A DNA stretch of 54,430 bases, from the NCBI GenBank assembly GCA_949289445.1, contig CASEOD010000046.1, positions 1-54,430 on the forward strand, written 5' to 3'. Both the position numbers and the translations under genes were made by a program. The DNA is from an uncultured Eubacteriales bacterium. GTDB taxonomy: Bacteria > Bacillota > Clostridia > Peptostreptococcales > Anaerovoracaceae. Numbering within the stretch: the stretch's first letter is position 1; each line of letters starts with the position of its first letter. Below, piece after piece: positions 1-11,100 of this stretch. The notes beneath the pieces are model-generated. The model saw nothing but the letters and a program-made list of their open reading frames with translations, was not told where the DNA came from and made no database searches.

Positions 1-19
1 ATTGGTTGATAGTAGGCAT
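1..19 (-). CDS. rpsL: Ribosomal protein S12, N-terminal fragment (cut by window edge)
   Basis: Only the first six codons are inside the window. They read M-P-T-I-N-Q, the usual opening of bacterial ribosomal protein S12. A good ribosome binding site (AAAGGAG) lies seven bases upstream of the ATG. S12 is part of the 30S decoding centre and normally heads the rpsL-rpsG-fusA-tuf operon just downstream of rpoC in Firmicutes, so this position fits. Identity rests on six residues plus synteny. Confidence 0.8.
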
Positions 20-45
20 TAGTTTCTCCTTTCTTTTCAAAATTC

Positions 46-91
46 TCTTCACAGCCAAATTGACCCTAAGTCTTCTTCAGGGCCAAATTAA
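46..91 (-). repeat. Tandem 18-bp direct repeat in the rpsL leader
   Basis: Two copies of TCTTCA(CA/GG)GCCAAATT(G/A)A (plus-strand reading), at 46-63 and 74-91 and offset by 28 bases, differ at about three positions. They lie between the predicted rpsL promoter and its start codon, so they would be transcribed in the leader. No function is known to me. They could be a protein-binding site or a relic of duplication. Confidence 0.5.
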
Positions 92-106
92 CTCGAAACT
101 TTCTAT

Positions 107-135
107 AGTTTATCATATATTTTCTTCCAATGCAA
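107..135 (-). promoter_or_regulatory. Sigma-A-type promoter for rpsL
   Basis: On the minus strand TTGCAT (130-135) and TAAACT (107-112) are separated by 17 bases. This gives rpsL its own start about 80 bases upstream, independent of rpoBC. It fits the insertion of other genes between rpoC and rpsL. Confidence 0.6.
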
Positions 136-170
136 GAAAAATTATTCCCTTTTTTCCTTGAAAAATCAAC

Positions 171-710
171 TTACCTGCCATATCTTTCAAAGAATTCCTC
201 TTTCAGCATAGACATCAGATGCACGTCGTAAAAAATGCCGTTCTTGCGGCAGTTCTTCCGCAGTATACCTTCATACTGAAATCCCAGTTTCAGATAGAGA
301 TGTGCTGCCGGATTTCCGGTATAATGATCCAGATACACCCTTTCCAACCCCAAATCTTCAAAACAGAGCCGCAGCATAGCCTCCATGGCCTGTCTGCCGT
401 AACCTTTTCCGCGCAGTTTTGTATCCGCGATATAAATTCGCCAGATTTCCACTTTCCAGTCTTTTTCCAGATCTCCCAGTATGATTCTGCCCACGGGTTC
501 TCCGCTTTTCTTCAGACAGATGGTGTACTGCCGCGCAGCGGGATCTTCATCAAAGTGGACATAAGCCTTTGTCACATCCTCAAGAGTCTGACCATCTGCA
601 ATGCTGAAAAACTCCGTCACCTCAGGCAGTCGTTCCCACGGATCAAAATACTGCAGATCATTCCACACACTGTCTCGAATCAGTAAATCTTCGGTTTCTA
701 TCGGTTTCAT
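171..710 (-). CDS. GNAT-family N-acetyltransferase (RimJ/RimL-like)
   Basis: A 179-residue protein of the Gcn5-related acetyltransferase fold, the usual length for RimJ/RimL-type members. The acetyl-CoA pyrophosphate-binding loop is visible as RGKGYGRQA near residues 100-108. It is followed by the C-terminal motif with NPAAHLYLKLGF and a YEGILRK strand typical of the family. It would transfer an acetyl group from acetyl-CoA to an amine; the acceptor (protein N-terminus, antibiotic or small amine) cannot be told from sequence. It lies 15 bases after the XRE regulator gene and is probably the last gene of the amidohydrolase-XRE-GNAT unit. The nearest ribosome binding site is an AAGG stretch before the ATG. 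Confidence 0.85.
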   Translation of the reverse strand: MKPIETEDLLIRDSVWNDLQYFDPWERLPEVTEFFSIADGQTLEDVTKAYVHFDEDPAARQYTICLKKSGEPVGRIILGDLEKDWKVEIWRIYIADTKLRGKGYGRQAMEAMLRLCFEDLGLERVYLDHYTGNPAAHLYLKLGFQYEGILRKNCRKNGIFYDVHLMSMLKEEFFERYGR

Positions 711-725
711 TCCTTTTCCTTTCTT

Positions 726-1466
726 TCATTTTTCCGGTGTCGTCTCCTCATCCCGGGGAGTATTATTGTATTCGCAGATATAAAAATAGTTTCTTTTTTT
801 CAACGTCCTGATTTCTTCCCGGCTTACCGTCAGCTTTTTTATCAGAAAATCCCGATCTGAAATCAGATCACTGCTTGCAAGAATCTTCACTCCCACATTC
901 TGATAATTGAAAGTGATACCGGTACTCAGACCAATCCGGTACCGGTATTCACTTACTTTGTACATGGTAGGAATGTTCAAAGTAAGTGTGTCATAAGGAG
1001 CAATGGTATTCTGGACAAAAAAACTGATACTGTGGTCGCTGTACACCACCTTCCCCTGATAGAGATACAGGCAGCTCTGTCTGTTCTTCGGATCCTGCAG
1101 ATCAAAATAAAGTTCTGCTTTCATCGTATTATTGTCACACCGGATACAGGACATGTGAATTCTGTCCGTGGTTTTTTTATACCAGTACAGCCACAGCTGA
1201 TCAATATACAGGTGAGTGTACCGATCCTGCCGGGAATCCGTAAGATCGGACGCAGGCGGCAGGACAACCGAAGGATCAATCTGTATGCAGCGGCAATAAT
1301 CCAGCAATACATCCAGACTGATAATGATCTCTCCGTTTTCATATTTCGATACGGTTCCAATGCTGCGCTCCAGATCCTTTGCAATGCTTTTTAAAGGAAT
1401 TCCCCGCATTTTTCTGCAGGCTTTCAGTTTCTGCCCCAGCTCTTTGTAAAACGTGTCTTTCTGCAT
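726..1466 (-). CDS. XRE-family helix-turn-helix regulator with C-terminal sensor-like domain
   Basis: About 246 residues. The N-terminal 65 residues form a Cro/C1-type helix-turn-helix (IPLKSIAKDLERS...VSKYENGE), a DNA-binding domain. The remaining ~170 residues are rich in beta-strand-like sequence and aromatic residues and match no family I recognise; they may sense a ligand. An earlier in-frame ATG exists 45 bases upstream. The start used here has a ribosome binding site (AAGGAAAG) at proper spacing and begins directly before the HTH. The gene sits between the amidohydrolase and GNAT genes on the same strand and probably regulates this small cluster. Confidence 0.75.
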   Translation of the reverse strand: MQKDTFYKELGQKLKACRKMRGIPLKSIAKDLERSIGTVSKYENGEIIISLDVLLDYCRCIQIDPSVVLPPASDLTDSRQDRYTHLYIDQLWLYWYKKTTDRIHMSCIRCDNNTMKAELYFDLQDPKNRQSCLYLYQGKVVYSDHSISFFVQNTIAPYDTLTLNIPTMYKVSEYRYRIGLSTGITFNYQNVGVKILASSDLISDRDFLIKKLTVSREEIRTLKKRNYFYICEYNNTPRDEETTPEK

Positions 1467-1530
1467 AAAACACTTTCCTTCATTCCTGTCATTACTGTCA
1501 TAGAGAATCATTCGCTCTCAGGACTGTTCC

Positions 1531-2712
1531 TTACAGGGTGACAATTCTTCCTTTTTTCAATACCATATGAACCCGATTGAGCACCTCAATATCTTCATCA
1601 GGATTCCCGTCATAAGCCACCAGATTTGCACGTTTACCCTCTGCAATAGTCCCCACGGTATCATCAATCTGCAGAATCTCAGCATTGTACTTTGTAGCCT
1701 GCAGCAGGCACTCCAGCGGAGTAAAGCCCAACTTTTCCGTGCGCAGACGGAATTCATAAATTCCATTACCATGGCTTCCCACATAGACGCCGGCATCTGT
1801 TCCCCAGCCGATCTTAAGGCCTGCTTCTCTCGCTGCAATAAGACCTTCTGTCAGAATGGTCACCACTTTTTTGGATTTCTCCACATAATGAGCCGGCATG
1901 GTATCTGCCATCTCAAGAAATGCAAACGGTGCGGAAAGTGTCGGAATCATAAAGGTCTGATCGCTTTCACCGTACATTCTGATACACTCGTCATCCATAA
2001 TGGAAGAATGCTCCACCGTGCGCACTCCGCTGCGGATACACATTTTGATACCGTCAGTGCCGTGACAGTGAACTGCCACCGGACGATCCACATAAGCCGC
2101 CGCATCACACGCCGCCTTCAATTCGTCTTCAGTGATAATCGGTTTCCCCGGAACTGCTCCCGGATTCATAATGGCGCCGGTGCCCATAATTTTAATCCAG
2201 TCAGCTCCCAGCTGATACTGACGGCGTACTGCCTTTCTGTATTCTTCCGGTGTATCACACTCCTCATACATGGTTCCGAAAAATTCATTTCCCGCTTCCG
2301 TCGGAGAGAGAATCTTGCCGCAGGCCAGTACATCAGGGCCTGTTACCAGATCATCGGCGATGGCCTTGGCCAGTCCCAGTGTAATGTTGTTTCTGTCACC
2401 CAGATCACGTACCGTGGTATAGCCCTGACGCAGATTGTCCTGTGCAAGGCGCAGCGCTCTCATAATTCTGTAAGAATCCGGCTGTACATTTTCTTCAAAG
2501 GTGTTCATTCCGCTGAGATCCAGATGAAGATGGGCCTCAATCAGTCCGGGAATCACAGTCTTTCCGGTCATGTCAATAATTTCTTCACCTTTTGCCGTGT
2601 TTGCAGGCTTTATTTCCTTTATGACTCCCTCGTCAATAACGATATCTCCGTTGCTTGAGTTAAAATCTTCCACCAGCTCAGGAATGAGTCTGGCATTTTT
2701 CAGTATAAGCAT
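1531..2712 (-). CDS. Metal-dependent amidohydrolase (imidazolonepropionase/Xaa-Pro dipeptidase-like)
   Basis: A 393-residue TIM-barrel amidohydrolase. All metal ligands expected for the superfamily are present in order: HxH in HLHLDL (near residue 62), a candidate carboxylated lysine in DWIKIMG, a histidine in AVHCHGTDG, another in VEHSSI, and the final aspartate in WGTDAG. Small N- and C-terminal beta-sandwich segments flank the barrel (an 'LIPE' start and a GKRANLVAYDGNP end), as in imidazolonepropionase-like COG1228 enzymes. It would hydrolyse a cyclic amide or a dipeptide in the cytoplasm; the substrate is not predictable. It lies downstream of an MFS transporter on the same strand, suggesting uptake and hydrolysis of one compound. 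The start has an AAGGAG site. Confidence 0.85.
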   Translation of the reverse strand: MLILKNARLIPELVEDFNSSNGDIVIDEGVIKEIKPANTAKGEEIIDMTGKTVIPGLIEAHLHLDLSGMNTFEENVQPDSYRIMRALRLAQDNLRQGYTTVRDLGDRNNITLGLAKAIADDLVTGPDVLACGKILSPTEAGNEFFGTMYEECDTPEEYRKAVRRQYQLGADWIKIMGTGAIMNPGAVPGKPIITEDELKAACDAAAYVDRPVAVHCHGTDGIKMCIRSGVRTVEHSSIMDDECIRMYGESDQTFMIPTLSAPFAFLEMADTMPAHYVEKSKKVVTILTEGLIAAREAGLKIGWGTDAGVYVGSHGNGIYEFRLRTEKLGFTPLECLLQATKYNAEILQIDDTVGTIAEGKRANLVAYDGNPDEDIEVLNRVHMVLKKGRIVTL

Positions 2713-2787
2713 TTGTTTATCTCCTTGTATATAATATCTCTGGTAAAATAGTACACAAAAAAACCTTTTGGGTCAACTGTCTTTTCC

Positions 2788-4041
2788 CTATGACCGTCCC
2801 TTTTTCAGTTTCCCGGAATAGATGTCCCATGCGATTAAAAAGGCTATGCCCAGTATCATCATTACTCCGAGAAATATAAACAAATAGGTATATCCCCTAT
2901 CCGCAAAATCGTCCAGCAGTTTCCCCGCAAAATAAGGACAGATTACTTCCGGTAAGTATCCGACAGTACAGATTAATCCTGTTGCCGTTCCGCTGACTTT
3001 CATCGGTATTCCACCTTCGTCCATCATGGAGAATACCATGCTGTAGCCGCCATACATACCGACATAAATCAAAGCACAGATTACCGTAAACATGGCCGGA
3101 CTTAGATTTCTTGAAAACAGAATGATGAAGGTACAAACTGCCATCAGGCTAAAAGTTATGTATAAAACTCTGGAACGTCCGATTCTGTCCGCCGCGATCC
3201 CTCCTCCAAAAGCCGCAGCAGGACGGATATACTGCGCCAGCATGGTAACCACAGCGCCCGCTGCTGCAGTCATTCCGAAGCAGGAAGTTGCATAAGGGGT
3301 AAAATAATAGAAAAGAATATTCATGGTATAGGTACAGCATAAAATAAAGGATAATATCCACACTGCAGGCATTTTTACAACTTCAAGAACCCCCTGCAGA
3401 GTCAAACGGCCTGCACTTTCTTCTGTCTTCTCTTCTGTTTTTTCCTCTTTCATAAAGAAGAATACGAGTATTCCCAATGCAATACACAGAGCGGAATAAA
3501 AGACGATCACACCATTCAGTCCTGCCAGATTTCCCGCTGTTTTACTGAGAAAATTAAAAATCACCAGCGTAATAGCCAGATGAACCGCATTTACAACTCC
3601 GCGTCCACCGTCCATAAATCCATATGCCTTACTTTGCTCATTTTCACCGGCAATCTGACGAAGTCCTTTCAGCAGAGACGGCCAGAAAGCAAACAGAGAT
3701 GTAAACCCCCAGAGCAGATAAATGCATACCAGCATGTAAAAGCCGGGACCCGTAATGTGCAGCAGTCCGCCTATTCCGGTAAGAATCAGCGATACGGACA
3801 TCAGTTTTCTCGGCGATATAATATCTGCGACTACGCCGCCAAACAGATATGAAACTGCCCCCATAACGCCGAAAATGGAACCAAAAGCACCCATCTGGGA
3901 ATTGGTCAGATGGTAAACTTCCATATATGCATCATAATAATATGATCTGAAATACGGAAGGCCATAAATGATGGAGCCTGCAATCGACAGTATCACCAGT
4001 CTCCAGATGTTTTGTCTGAGTTTAGAAGTTACTTCATTCAT
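2788..4041 (-). CDS. Major facilitator superfamily transporter
   Basis: A 417-residue integral membrane protein with about 12 hydrophobic segments in two halves. The MFS loop 2-3 motif is visible as GGVVADIISPRKL near residue 70, and a second copy after TM8 as GGIAADRIGRSR. Acidic/lysine-rich residues (EEKTEEKTEE) form the central cytoplasmic loop. I chose the internal ATG (MNEVTSK) instead of an upstream one because GAGGGAGAG precedes it at good spacing and the extra 24 residues look non-coding. The neighbouring amidohydrolase suggests a shared substrate such as a small peptide or amide; direction of transport is unknown. Confidence 0.88.
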   Translation of the reverse strand: MNEVTSKLRQNIWRLVILSIAGSIIYGLPYFRSYYYDAYMEVYHLTNSQMGAFGSIFGVMGAVSYLFGGVVADIISPRKLMSVSLILTGIGGLLHITGPGFYMLVCIYLLWGFTSLFAFWPSLLKGLRQIAGENEQSKAYGFMDGGRGVVNAVHLAITLVIFNFLSKTAGNLAGLNGVIVFYSALCIALGILVFFFMKEEKTEEKTEESAGRLTLQGVLEVVKMPAVWILSFILCCTYTMNILFYYFTPYATSCFGMTAAAGAVVTMLAQYIRPAAAFGGGIAADRIGRSRVLYITFSLMAVCTFIILFSRNLSPAMFTVICALIYVGMYGGYSMVFSMMDEGGIPMKVSGTATGLICTVGYLPEVICPYFAGKLLDDFADRGYTYLFIFLGVMMILGIAFLIAWDIYSGKLKKGRS

Positions 4042-4075
4042 TGTTCTCTCCCTCTTCTGTATAATTTTGAAATAA

Positions 4076-4105
4076 AGTATATATCGACAGAAGAAAAAAG
4101 TCGAA
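4076..4105 (-). promoter_or_regulatory. Candidate promoter for the MFS-amidohydrolase cluster
   Basis: TTCGAC and TATACT on the minus strand are separated by 18 bases, about 35 bases upstream of the chosen MFS start codon. The -10 is good and the -35 moderate. The rest of the 250-base gap to rpoC holds the rpoC terminator and otherwise nothing recognisable. Confidence 0.45.
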
Positions 4106-4240
4106 TGCGTCATATTTTCCTGTAACGAAAACTCTTCTCAGAATATTTTCCCCGGGAGAAAAAAAAACAGTGAATTCTTCGCGATATCATATCAATTCAG
4201 ACCGGTTATTCAAAATTCCAGCTACTTTTTTCCTGCAGCG

Positions 4241-4284
4241 AAAAAAGTACCGCTGCGCATTTGTCAATGCACAACGGTACTTTT
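4241..4284 (-). terminator. Rho-independent terminator after rpoC
   Basis: On the minus strand a stem of GTACCG...CGGTAC, extended with mismatches through a short loop, is followed by TTTTTT. It begins within about 15 bases of the rpoC stop codon and closes the rpoBC transcript. It marks the boundary to the inserted accessory genes. Confidence 0.8.
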
Positions 4285-4294
4285 ACAGCGTTTC

Positions 4295-7200
4295 TTATTC
4301 AAATTCCACAATTTCCGGTTCTTTTCCGTCTGCCTGTGATTCTGCAGTCTCAAAATCCTCTGCGGCAAAAGCAGTCTGCTCCGCCTCTTCCGGAATTTCT
4401 GTAATTTCCTCAGCCTCTACCGGTTCTTCGATAGATTCTTCGTCAAAAGACTCTTCCTCCATGGCCTGGAAACGTTCATACTCACGCATGAATTCTTCGT
4501 TAACACCGTAATCCACGTTGATGTTCTTATACCTCTTCATACCGGTTCCGGCAGGAATCAGCTTACCGATGATAACATTTTCCTTCAGGCCCATCAGCTT
4601 GTCATTCTTTCCTTTAATAGCCGCATCCGTCAGGACTCTTGTAGTTTCCTGGAAAGATGCCGCAGACAGGAATGAATTTGTAGCCAGAGAAGCCTTTGTA
4701 ATACCCAGAAGCATCTGTTTTGCCTTTGCAGGCTCACCGCCGGCTTCGATGGCTGCCTCATTGGCCTCCTTAATCTCAAACTTGCTGTAGAGTCCGCCAG
4801 GCAGGAGATCCGTATCACCTGCATCCTCGATTTTAAACTTGGACAGCATCTGGCTTACAATCACTTCAACGTGCTTATCATTGATATCTACACCCTGATT
4901 CTTATATACACGCTGAACTTCCTTCAGCAGGTACTGATAAACACCTTCCACACCATTGAGCCTCAGAATATCATGTGGATTCAGAGGACCACTGGTAATA
5001 TTGGAGCCGGCCATGACATATTCGTCTTTTTTCACAGCAAGTCTTGCACCGTAAGGCACTACATAGGTTCTGTCTTCACCGTCGTCTCCTCTTACGATAA
5101 CTTCTGTCTTATTGTCATTTCTCGGCTGAATATCGATAACGCGGCCGTTGGCTTCGCAGATTTCTCCCAGACCTTTCGGTTTTCTGGCTTCAAACAGTTC
5201 TTCTACTCTCGGAAGACCCTGTGTAATATCGGAACCCGCTACACCGCCGGTATGGAATGTTCTCATAGTCAGCTGAGTACCCGGTTCCCCGATGGACTGT
5301 GCGGCAGTAATACCGACAGACTCACCGATATTGACTTCTTCACCTGTAGCCAGGTTTCTGCCGTAGCATTTTGCACAGATTCCCGTTCTGCTGTGGCAGG
5401 TCATTACTGATCTGATCGCTACAGATTCGATACCGCAGTTTACTACTTCCATTGCCAGCTCATCGGTGATCTCCTCACCCTGCTCAACAATGATCTCTCC
5501 GGTCTGCGGATTTACAATATCCAGGAGAGCCGTTCTGCCTGCAATGCGCTGATTCAGCGGTTCAATAACTTCCTTTCCGTCAGTGAACGCTCTGACTTCC
5601 ACACCTTCATCGGTGCCGCAGTCAAACTCTCTGACGATGACATTATGAGAAACGTCAACCAGTCTTCTTGTCAGATATCCGGAGTCGGCCGTACGCAGAG
5701 CGGTATCGGTCAGACCCTTTCTGGCACCGTTGGAAGAAATGAAGTATTCCAAAATGGAAAGACCTTCACGGAAGTTGGACTTGATTGGAATTTCTACAGT
5801 TTTACCGGAAGCATTAGCCATCAGACCACGCATTCCTCCAACCTGTCTGATCTGATTCTTACTGCCTCGAGCACCGGAAGTCGCCATGATGTTCAGGTTG
5901 TTCTGCGGTTCCAGAGAACTCATCAGTGCATCGGCAACATCATCAGTAGTCTTGTTCCAGATCTGAATAACTTTATCATATCTTTCAGAATTGGACATGA
6001 GACCCATTCTGAAAGCTTTTTCGTATTTATCTACTTCCTTCTGGGATGCATCAATAATATCCCACTTGTTGTCAGGAATCTTCATGTCATCGATACCGAT
6101 GGTCACAGCGGCTTTTGTGGAATAATGGTAACCCATATCCTTAATGTAGTCTAGCATAATTACAGTGCCGGTATTACCATGCGCCTTATAGCACTTGTCA
6201 ATGATAGCGCCCAGCTTTTTCTTGTCGCAGAGGAAGTCTACCTCCAGAGAATATGGATCAGTATTTCTGTCAACAAAGCCCAGATCCTGCGGAATCTCCT
6301 GGTTATAAATGAATCTTCCTACAGTGGACTCTACCAGATGGCCTCTCTTGTCATTCTCATCCAGATACATTCTCACTTTAACCTTTGCATGGATTCCAAC
6401 AACGCCATCCTGGTATGCCATCAGCATTTCATCAAGATCGGTGAATACCTTTCCGTCTCCTTTTTCCGGAACACGCTCGTATCCGGCGGCTTTCAGAGCC
6501 TCTGACGCTTTTGTATCATTAAACTCATCTTTCTCATAGGAAATTTTCTCTTTTCCGTCAATGACTTCCACTTTTCTGCAGGTTCCCGGATAAGTCAGAT
6601 AATATGCACCCAAAATCATGTCCTGAGTAGGTGTTGTAATCGGGGATCCATCTTTCGGTGCCAGAATGTTGTTGATGGACAACATAAGGAATCTGGCTTC
6701 TGCCTGAGCCTCAACGGAAAGAGGTACATGCACCGCCATCTGGTCTCCGTCAAAGTCAGCATTGAAGGCCGTACATACCAGAGGATGCAGCTTGATCGCC
6801 TTACCTTCTACCAGCACCGGCTCAAATGCCTGAATACCCAGTCTATGCAGGGTCGGCGCACGGTTCAGCATTACCGGATGTTCCTTGATGACGCCTTCTA
6901 AAACGTCCCAGACTTCCGTTCTTACTTTTTCCACCATTCTCTTGGCGTTTTTGATATTGTGCGCATAGCCCTGTTCGACCAGTTCTTTCATGATGAAAGG
7001 CTTAAACAGCTCCAGTGCCATCTTCTTTGGGAGACCGCACTGATAGAATTTCAGCTCAGGACCTACTACGATTACAGAACGTCCTGAATAGTCAACACGC
7101 TTACCCAGCAGGTTCTGTCTGAATCTTCCCTGTTTACCCTTCAGCATATCAGATAATGACTTCAGCGGTCTGGAGCCCGGACCTGTAACAGGTCTGCCCC

Positions 7201-8131
7201 TTCTGCCGTTGTCAATGAGGGAGTCTACCGCTTCCTGAAGCATTCTCTTTTCGTTTCTGACAATAATGTCAGGTGCACCCAGCTCCAGCAGTCTGTTCAA
7301 TCTATTGTTTCTGTTGATAACTCTTCTGTATAAATCGTTTAAATCCGATGTGGCAAATCTGCCGCCGTCCAGCTGAACCATCGGTCTCAGATCAGGCGGA
7401 ATTACCGGAATCACCTCAAGCACCATCCACTCAGGTCTGTTTCCGGAAAGTCTGAGAGCTTCCACAACCTCAAGACGTCTTACGATTCTGACCTTTTTCT
7501 GGCCTGTCGCATCCTTCAGCTTTTCTCTGAGAGATGCAGAAAGTTCATCCAGATCAATCTGAGTCAGCAGTTCTCTCACTGCCTCTGCACCCATAGCAGC
7601 CTTGAAATCACTGCCGTACTTGTCTCTAGCTTCCCTGTACTGCATTTCTGTCAGAATTTCCTTGTAACCGAGTCCGGTATCGCCCGGATCAGTTACGATA
7701 TATGCTGCAAAATAAAGCACCTTTTCCAGATTTCTAGGAGTGATGTCCAGAATCAGACCCATTCTGGACGGAATTCCCTTGAAATACCAGATGTGGGAAA
7801 CTGGAGCCGCCAGCTTGATGTGACCCATTCTCTCTCTTCTCACCTTGGCTTTGGTAACCTCTACGCCGCATCGGTCGCAGACGATACCTTTGTATCTGAT
7901 TCTCTTATATTTTCCACAGTGGCATTCCCAGTCCTTCATCGGTCCGAAAATTCTCTCGCAGAACAAACCGTCTTTCTCAGGCTTCAGGGTTCTGTAGTTG
8001 ATGGTTTCAGGCTTGGTAACCTCGCCGTGGGACCATTCCAAAATCTTCTCTGTAGAAGCCAGCTTGATCTGTAAGGACTCGAAATTGTTCAGTTCAAAAT
8101 TGTTTGCGTTCTTATTTACATTCTCAGTCAA
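4295..8131 (-). CDS. rpoC: RNA polymerase beta' subunit
   Basis: A 1278-residue beta' subunit of DNA-directed RNA polymerase. The N-terminal zinc finger is at C70-x-C72...C85-x2-C88. The catalytic magnesium site NADFDGD is at residues 457-463. The second zinc site (CDCGTDEG ... [13 protein letters not shown]) and the bridge/trigger region ([24 protein letters not shown]) follow. The C-terminal ~60 residues are strongly acidic (Glu/Asp-rich), a lineage-specific tail that makes the protein longer than the ~1200 residues common in Bacilli. It lies 17 bases downstream of rpoB and is co-transcribed with it. Confidence 0.99.
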   Translation of the reverse strand: MTENVNKNANNFELNNFESLQIKLASTEKILEWSHGEVTKPETINYRTLKPEKDGLFCERIFGPMKDWECHCGKYKRIRYKGIVCDRCGVEVTKAKVRRERMGHIKLAAPVSHIWYFKGIPSRMGLILDITPRNLEKVLYFAAYIVTDPGDTGLGYKEILTEMQYREARDKYGSDFKAAMGAEAVRELLTQIDLDELSASLREKLKDATGQKKVRIVRRLEVVEALRLSGNRPEWMVLEVIPVIPPDLRPMVQLDGGRFATSDLNDLYRRVINRNNRLNRLLELGAPDIIVRNEKRMLQEAVDSLIDNGRRGRPVTGPGSRPLKSLSDMLKGKQGRFRQNLLGKRVDYSGRSVIVVGPELKFYQCGLPKKMALELFKPFIMKELVEQGYAHNIKNAKRMVEKVRTEVWDVLEGVIKEHPVMLNRAPTLHRLGIQAFEPVLVEGKAIKLHPLVCTAFNADFDGDQMAVHVPLSVEAQAEARFLMLSINNILAPKDGSPITTPTQDMILGAYYLTYPGTCRKVEVIDGKEKISYEKDEFNDTKASEALKAAGYERVPEKGDGKVFTDLDEMLMAYQDGVVGIHAKVKVRMYLDENDKRGHLVESTVGRFIYNQEIPQDLGFVDRNTDPYSLEVDFLCDKKKLGAIIDKCYKAHGNTGTVIMLDYIKDMGYHYSTKAAVTIGIDDMKIPDNKWDIIDASQKEVDKYEKAFRMGLMSNSERYDKVIQIWNKTTDDVADALMSSLEPQNNLNIMATSGARGSKNQIRQVGGMRGLMANASGKTVEIPIKSNFREGLSILEYFISSNGARKGLTDTALRTADSGYLTRRLVDVSHNVIVREFDCGTDEGVEVRAFTDGKEVIEPLNQRIAGRTALLDIVNPQTGEIIVEQGEEITDELAMEVVNCGIESVAIRSVMTCHSRTGICAKCYGRNLATGEEVNIGESVGITAAQSIGEPGTQLTMRTFHTGGVAGSDITQGLPRVEELFEARKPKGLGEICEANGRVIDIQPRNDNKTEVIVRGDDGEDRTYVVPYGARLAVKKDEYVMAGSNITSGPLNPHDILRLNGVEGVYQYLLKEVQRVYKNQGVDINDKHVEVIVSQMLSKFKIEDAGDTDLLPGGLYSKFEIKEANEAAIEAGGEPAKAKQMLLGITKASLATNSFLSAASFQETTRVLTDAAIKGKNDKLMGLKENVIIGKLIPAGTGMKRYKNINVDYGVNEEFMREYERFQAMEEESFDEESIEEPVEAEEITEIPEEAEQTAFAAEDFETAESQADGKEPEIVEFE

Positions 8132-8148
8132 AGATTTCCTCCCCTTTC

Positions 8149-11100
8149 TTATAACTCCTCATCTGCAAAGTTACTTCCTGTAAAATCGTCGTCGGGGGTT
8201 TCTTCTGTAAATCCCTCTGCAAATAATTTGTCTTCGCTTTCTATTTCGGATTCCACATCCATGATGCCGTCAATACCGGAAACATCATCATATTCGGATA
8301 CTTCCTTGATCTGAATTTCCTCATTGTCCTCAGTCAGTACTTTCACATCCAGTGCGAGAGACTGCATTTCTTTGATGAGCACCTTGAAGGATTCAGGAAT
8401 TCCAGGTTCAGGAATGTTTTCACCTTTTACAATCGCTTCATAAGTCTGTACACGTCCTACGATATCGTCAGACTTCACAGTCAAGATTTCCTGCAGAGTA
8501 TATGCAGCACCATAAGCTTCCAGAGCCCAAACTTCCATTTCTCCGAAACGCTGTCCGCCGAACTGTGCTTTACCGCCCAGAGGCTGCTGCGTTACCAGAG
8601 AGTACGGACCTGTACTTCTTGCATGAATCTTATCATCTACCAGATGGTGAAGCTTCAGCATGTACATATAACCTACGGTTACCGGATTGTCAAACCATTC
8701 TCCGGTTCTGCCGTCTCTCAGTCTCAGCTTTCCTGTTTCGGAGAAACCGCAGTCTACCAGCAGTTCACGAATGTCCTTTTCTGTAGCACCGTCAAATACC
8801 GGAGTTGCAATATACCAGCCCTTTGTCTTGGCAGCAAGGCCCAGATGCACTTCCAGTACCTGACCGACATTCATTCGGGAAGGTACACCCAGAGGATTCA
8901 GCATAACCTGCAGCGGTTCGCCATCTTCCTTAAACGGCATATCTTCTTCCGGCAGAATTCTGGAAATTACACCTTTGTTTCCGTGTCTTCCTGCCATCTT
9001 ATCGCCTACATTGATCTTTCTCTTTGTGGCGATATAACATCTTACAAGCTTATTTACACCGGGAGGCAGCTCATCGCCGTTCTCTCTGGTAAATATTTTC
9101 ACATCTACTACGATACCGGTTTCACCATGAGGAACACGCAGGGAAGTATCCCTGACTTCTCTGGCCTTTTCTCCAAAGATGGCGCGCAGCAGTCTTTCCT
9201 CTGCAGAAAGATCATTTTCACCCTTTGGTGTCACTTTTCCCACGAGAATGTCTGTAGAGTCAACCTCTGCACCAATTCTGATGATACCTTCTTCGTCCAG
9301 ATCTTTCAGTGCATCGTCACCTACGTTCGGAATATCTCTGGTGATCTCTTCAGGTCCCAGCTTAGTGTCTCTGGCTTCGGCCTCATATTCTACGATATGC
9401 AGAGATGTCAGCACATCATTCATCAGAAGTCTTTCATTGAGGATAATCGCATCCTCATAGTTATAGCCTTCCCAGGTCATGAAACCGATAAGCAGATTCT
9501 TTCCTAAAGCAATTTCTCCAAGATCTGTAGAAGGTCCATCGGCAATGACTTCGCCTTCCTCGATGTGTTCCCCGTGGGAAACAATCGGTCTCTGATTGAT
9601 ACAGGTTCCCTGATTGGATCTCTTAAACTTCAGGAGCTTATATTCATCCAGCTCGTTATTGTCATCTCTTCTGATGGCAATTCGCTCTGCATCTACAAAT
9701 TCTACTGTACCGGTGTGCTTTGCAAGTATTACAACGCCGGAGTCTCTGGCAGCCTTGTACTCCATACCGGTTCCCACGTAAGGCGCCTCTGTCACCAGAA
9801 GAGGAACAGCCTGACGCTGCATGTTGGAACCCATCAGTGCACGGTTGGCGTCGTCATTTTCCAGGAACGGAATCATGGCTGTAGCGACGGACACTACCTG
9901 CTTTGGCGATACGTCCATCATATCTACCACTTCTCTAGGGAACATGGTGATTTCACCGCCTACGCCTCTTCCCGCAATCTTCGCATTGACAAAGTGTCCC
10001 TCTTCGTCCAGCGGCTCATTGGCCTGGGCGATAATCAGCAGTTCTTCCTCGTCTGCGGTAATATAGCGGATTTCATCGGTAACGATTCCGGTTTCTTTAT
10101 CCACCACTCTGTACGGAGTTTTGATAAAGCCGTATTCATCTATAATTCCATAAGTGGTCAGAGATCCGATCAGACCGATATTCGGACCTTCCGGTGTCTC
10201 GATTGGACACATTCTGCCGTAATGGGACTGATGTACGTCTCGCACTTCCATACCGGCTCTTTCTCTGGAGAGACCTCCCGGACCAAGGGCGGAAAGCTTT
10301 CTCTTATGGGTCAGTTCTGCCAGAGGGTTATTCTGGTCCATGAACTGAGACAACTGAGAGCTTCCGAAGAACTCCTTAATAGCTGCTGTAACAGGTCTGA
10401 TATTCATCAGTGCCTGTGGTGTAGTCATTTCGATATCCTGAATGGTCATTCTTTCCTTAACGACTCTTTCCATTCTGGCAAGACCGATACGGAACTGATT
10501 CTGCAGCAGTTCTCCTACTGTTCTCAGTCTTCTGTTGCCCAGATGGTCGATATCGTCAGTGGTTCCGATGCCATAGTTCAGGTTCAGAATATAGCTGACG
10601 GAAGCGATAATATCTTCCATGATAATATGCTTTGGTGACAGGTCGTTCTTTCTTGCAGCCAGTGCACGTCTGATTTCATCTTCGCCCTGACACTGCTCCA
10701 GAATTTCCATGAGCACAGGATAATAAACCCTGTCTGCAATTTTCAGATCACTGATGTCAAAATCTACATACTTGCTGATTTCAACAAATCTGCTTCCGAT
10801 CACTTTGGTAACTCTGGATTCGTCATCTCTGGCATAGGCCATTACATACTCTACGCCTGCATTTTCAATATCTTTTGCAAGGGCACGGCTGATCCTGCTG
10901 CCGGCTTCTGCCAGAATCTCTCCGGTATTCGGATCGATAACATCCTCAGCAACCACCACGTCAGGCAGTCTTCCCGCCAGCCCCAGTTTTTTGTTATACT
11001 TATATCTTCCTACCTTTGCAAGGTCATATCTCTTTGGATCAAAAAACAACGAATTAAGCAGCGACTTGGCACTGTCCACTGTCGGTGGTTCGCCGGGTCT

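Noticed and set aside
1567-2658. 363-codon open frame on the plus strand opposite the amidohydrolase gene
   Set aside because: Composition rich in His, Cys and Ile as expected of an antisense shadow; no ribosome binding site or domain; the opposite strand encodes a complete enzyme.
9565-10638. 357-codon open frame on the plus strand inside rpoB
   Set aside because: Antisense shadow of a strongly conserved gene; no recognisable protein features.
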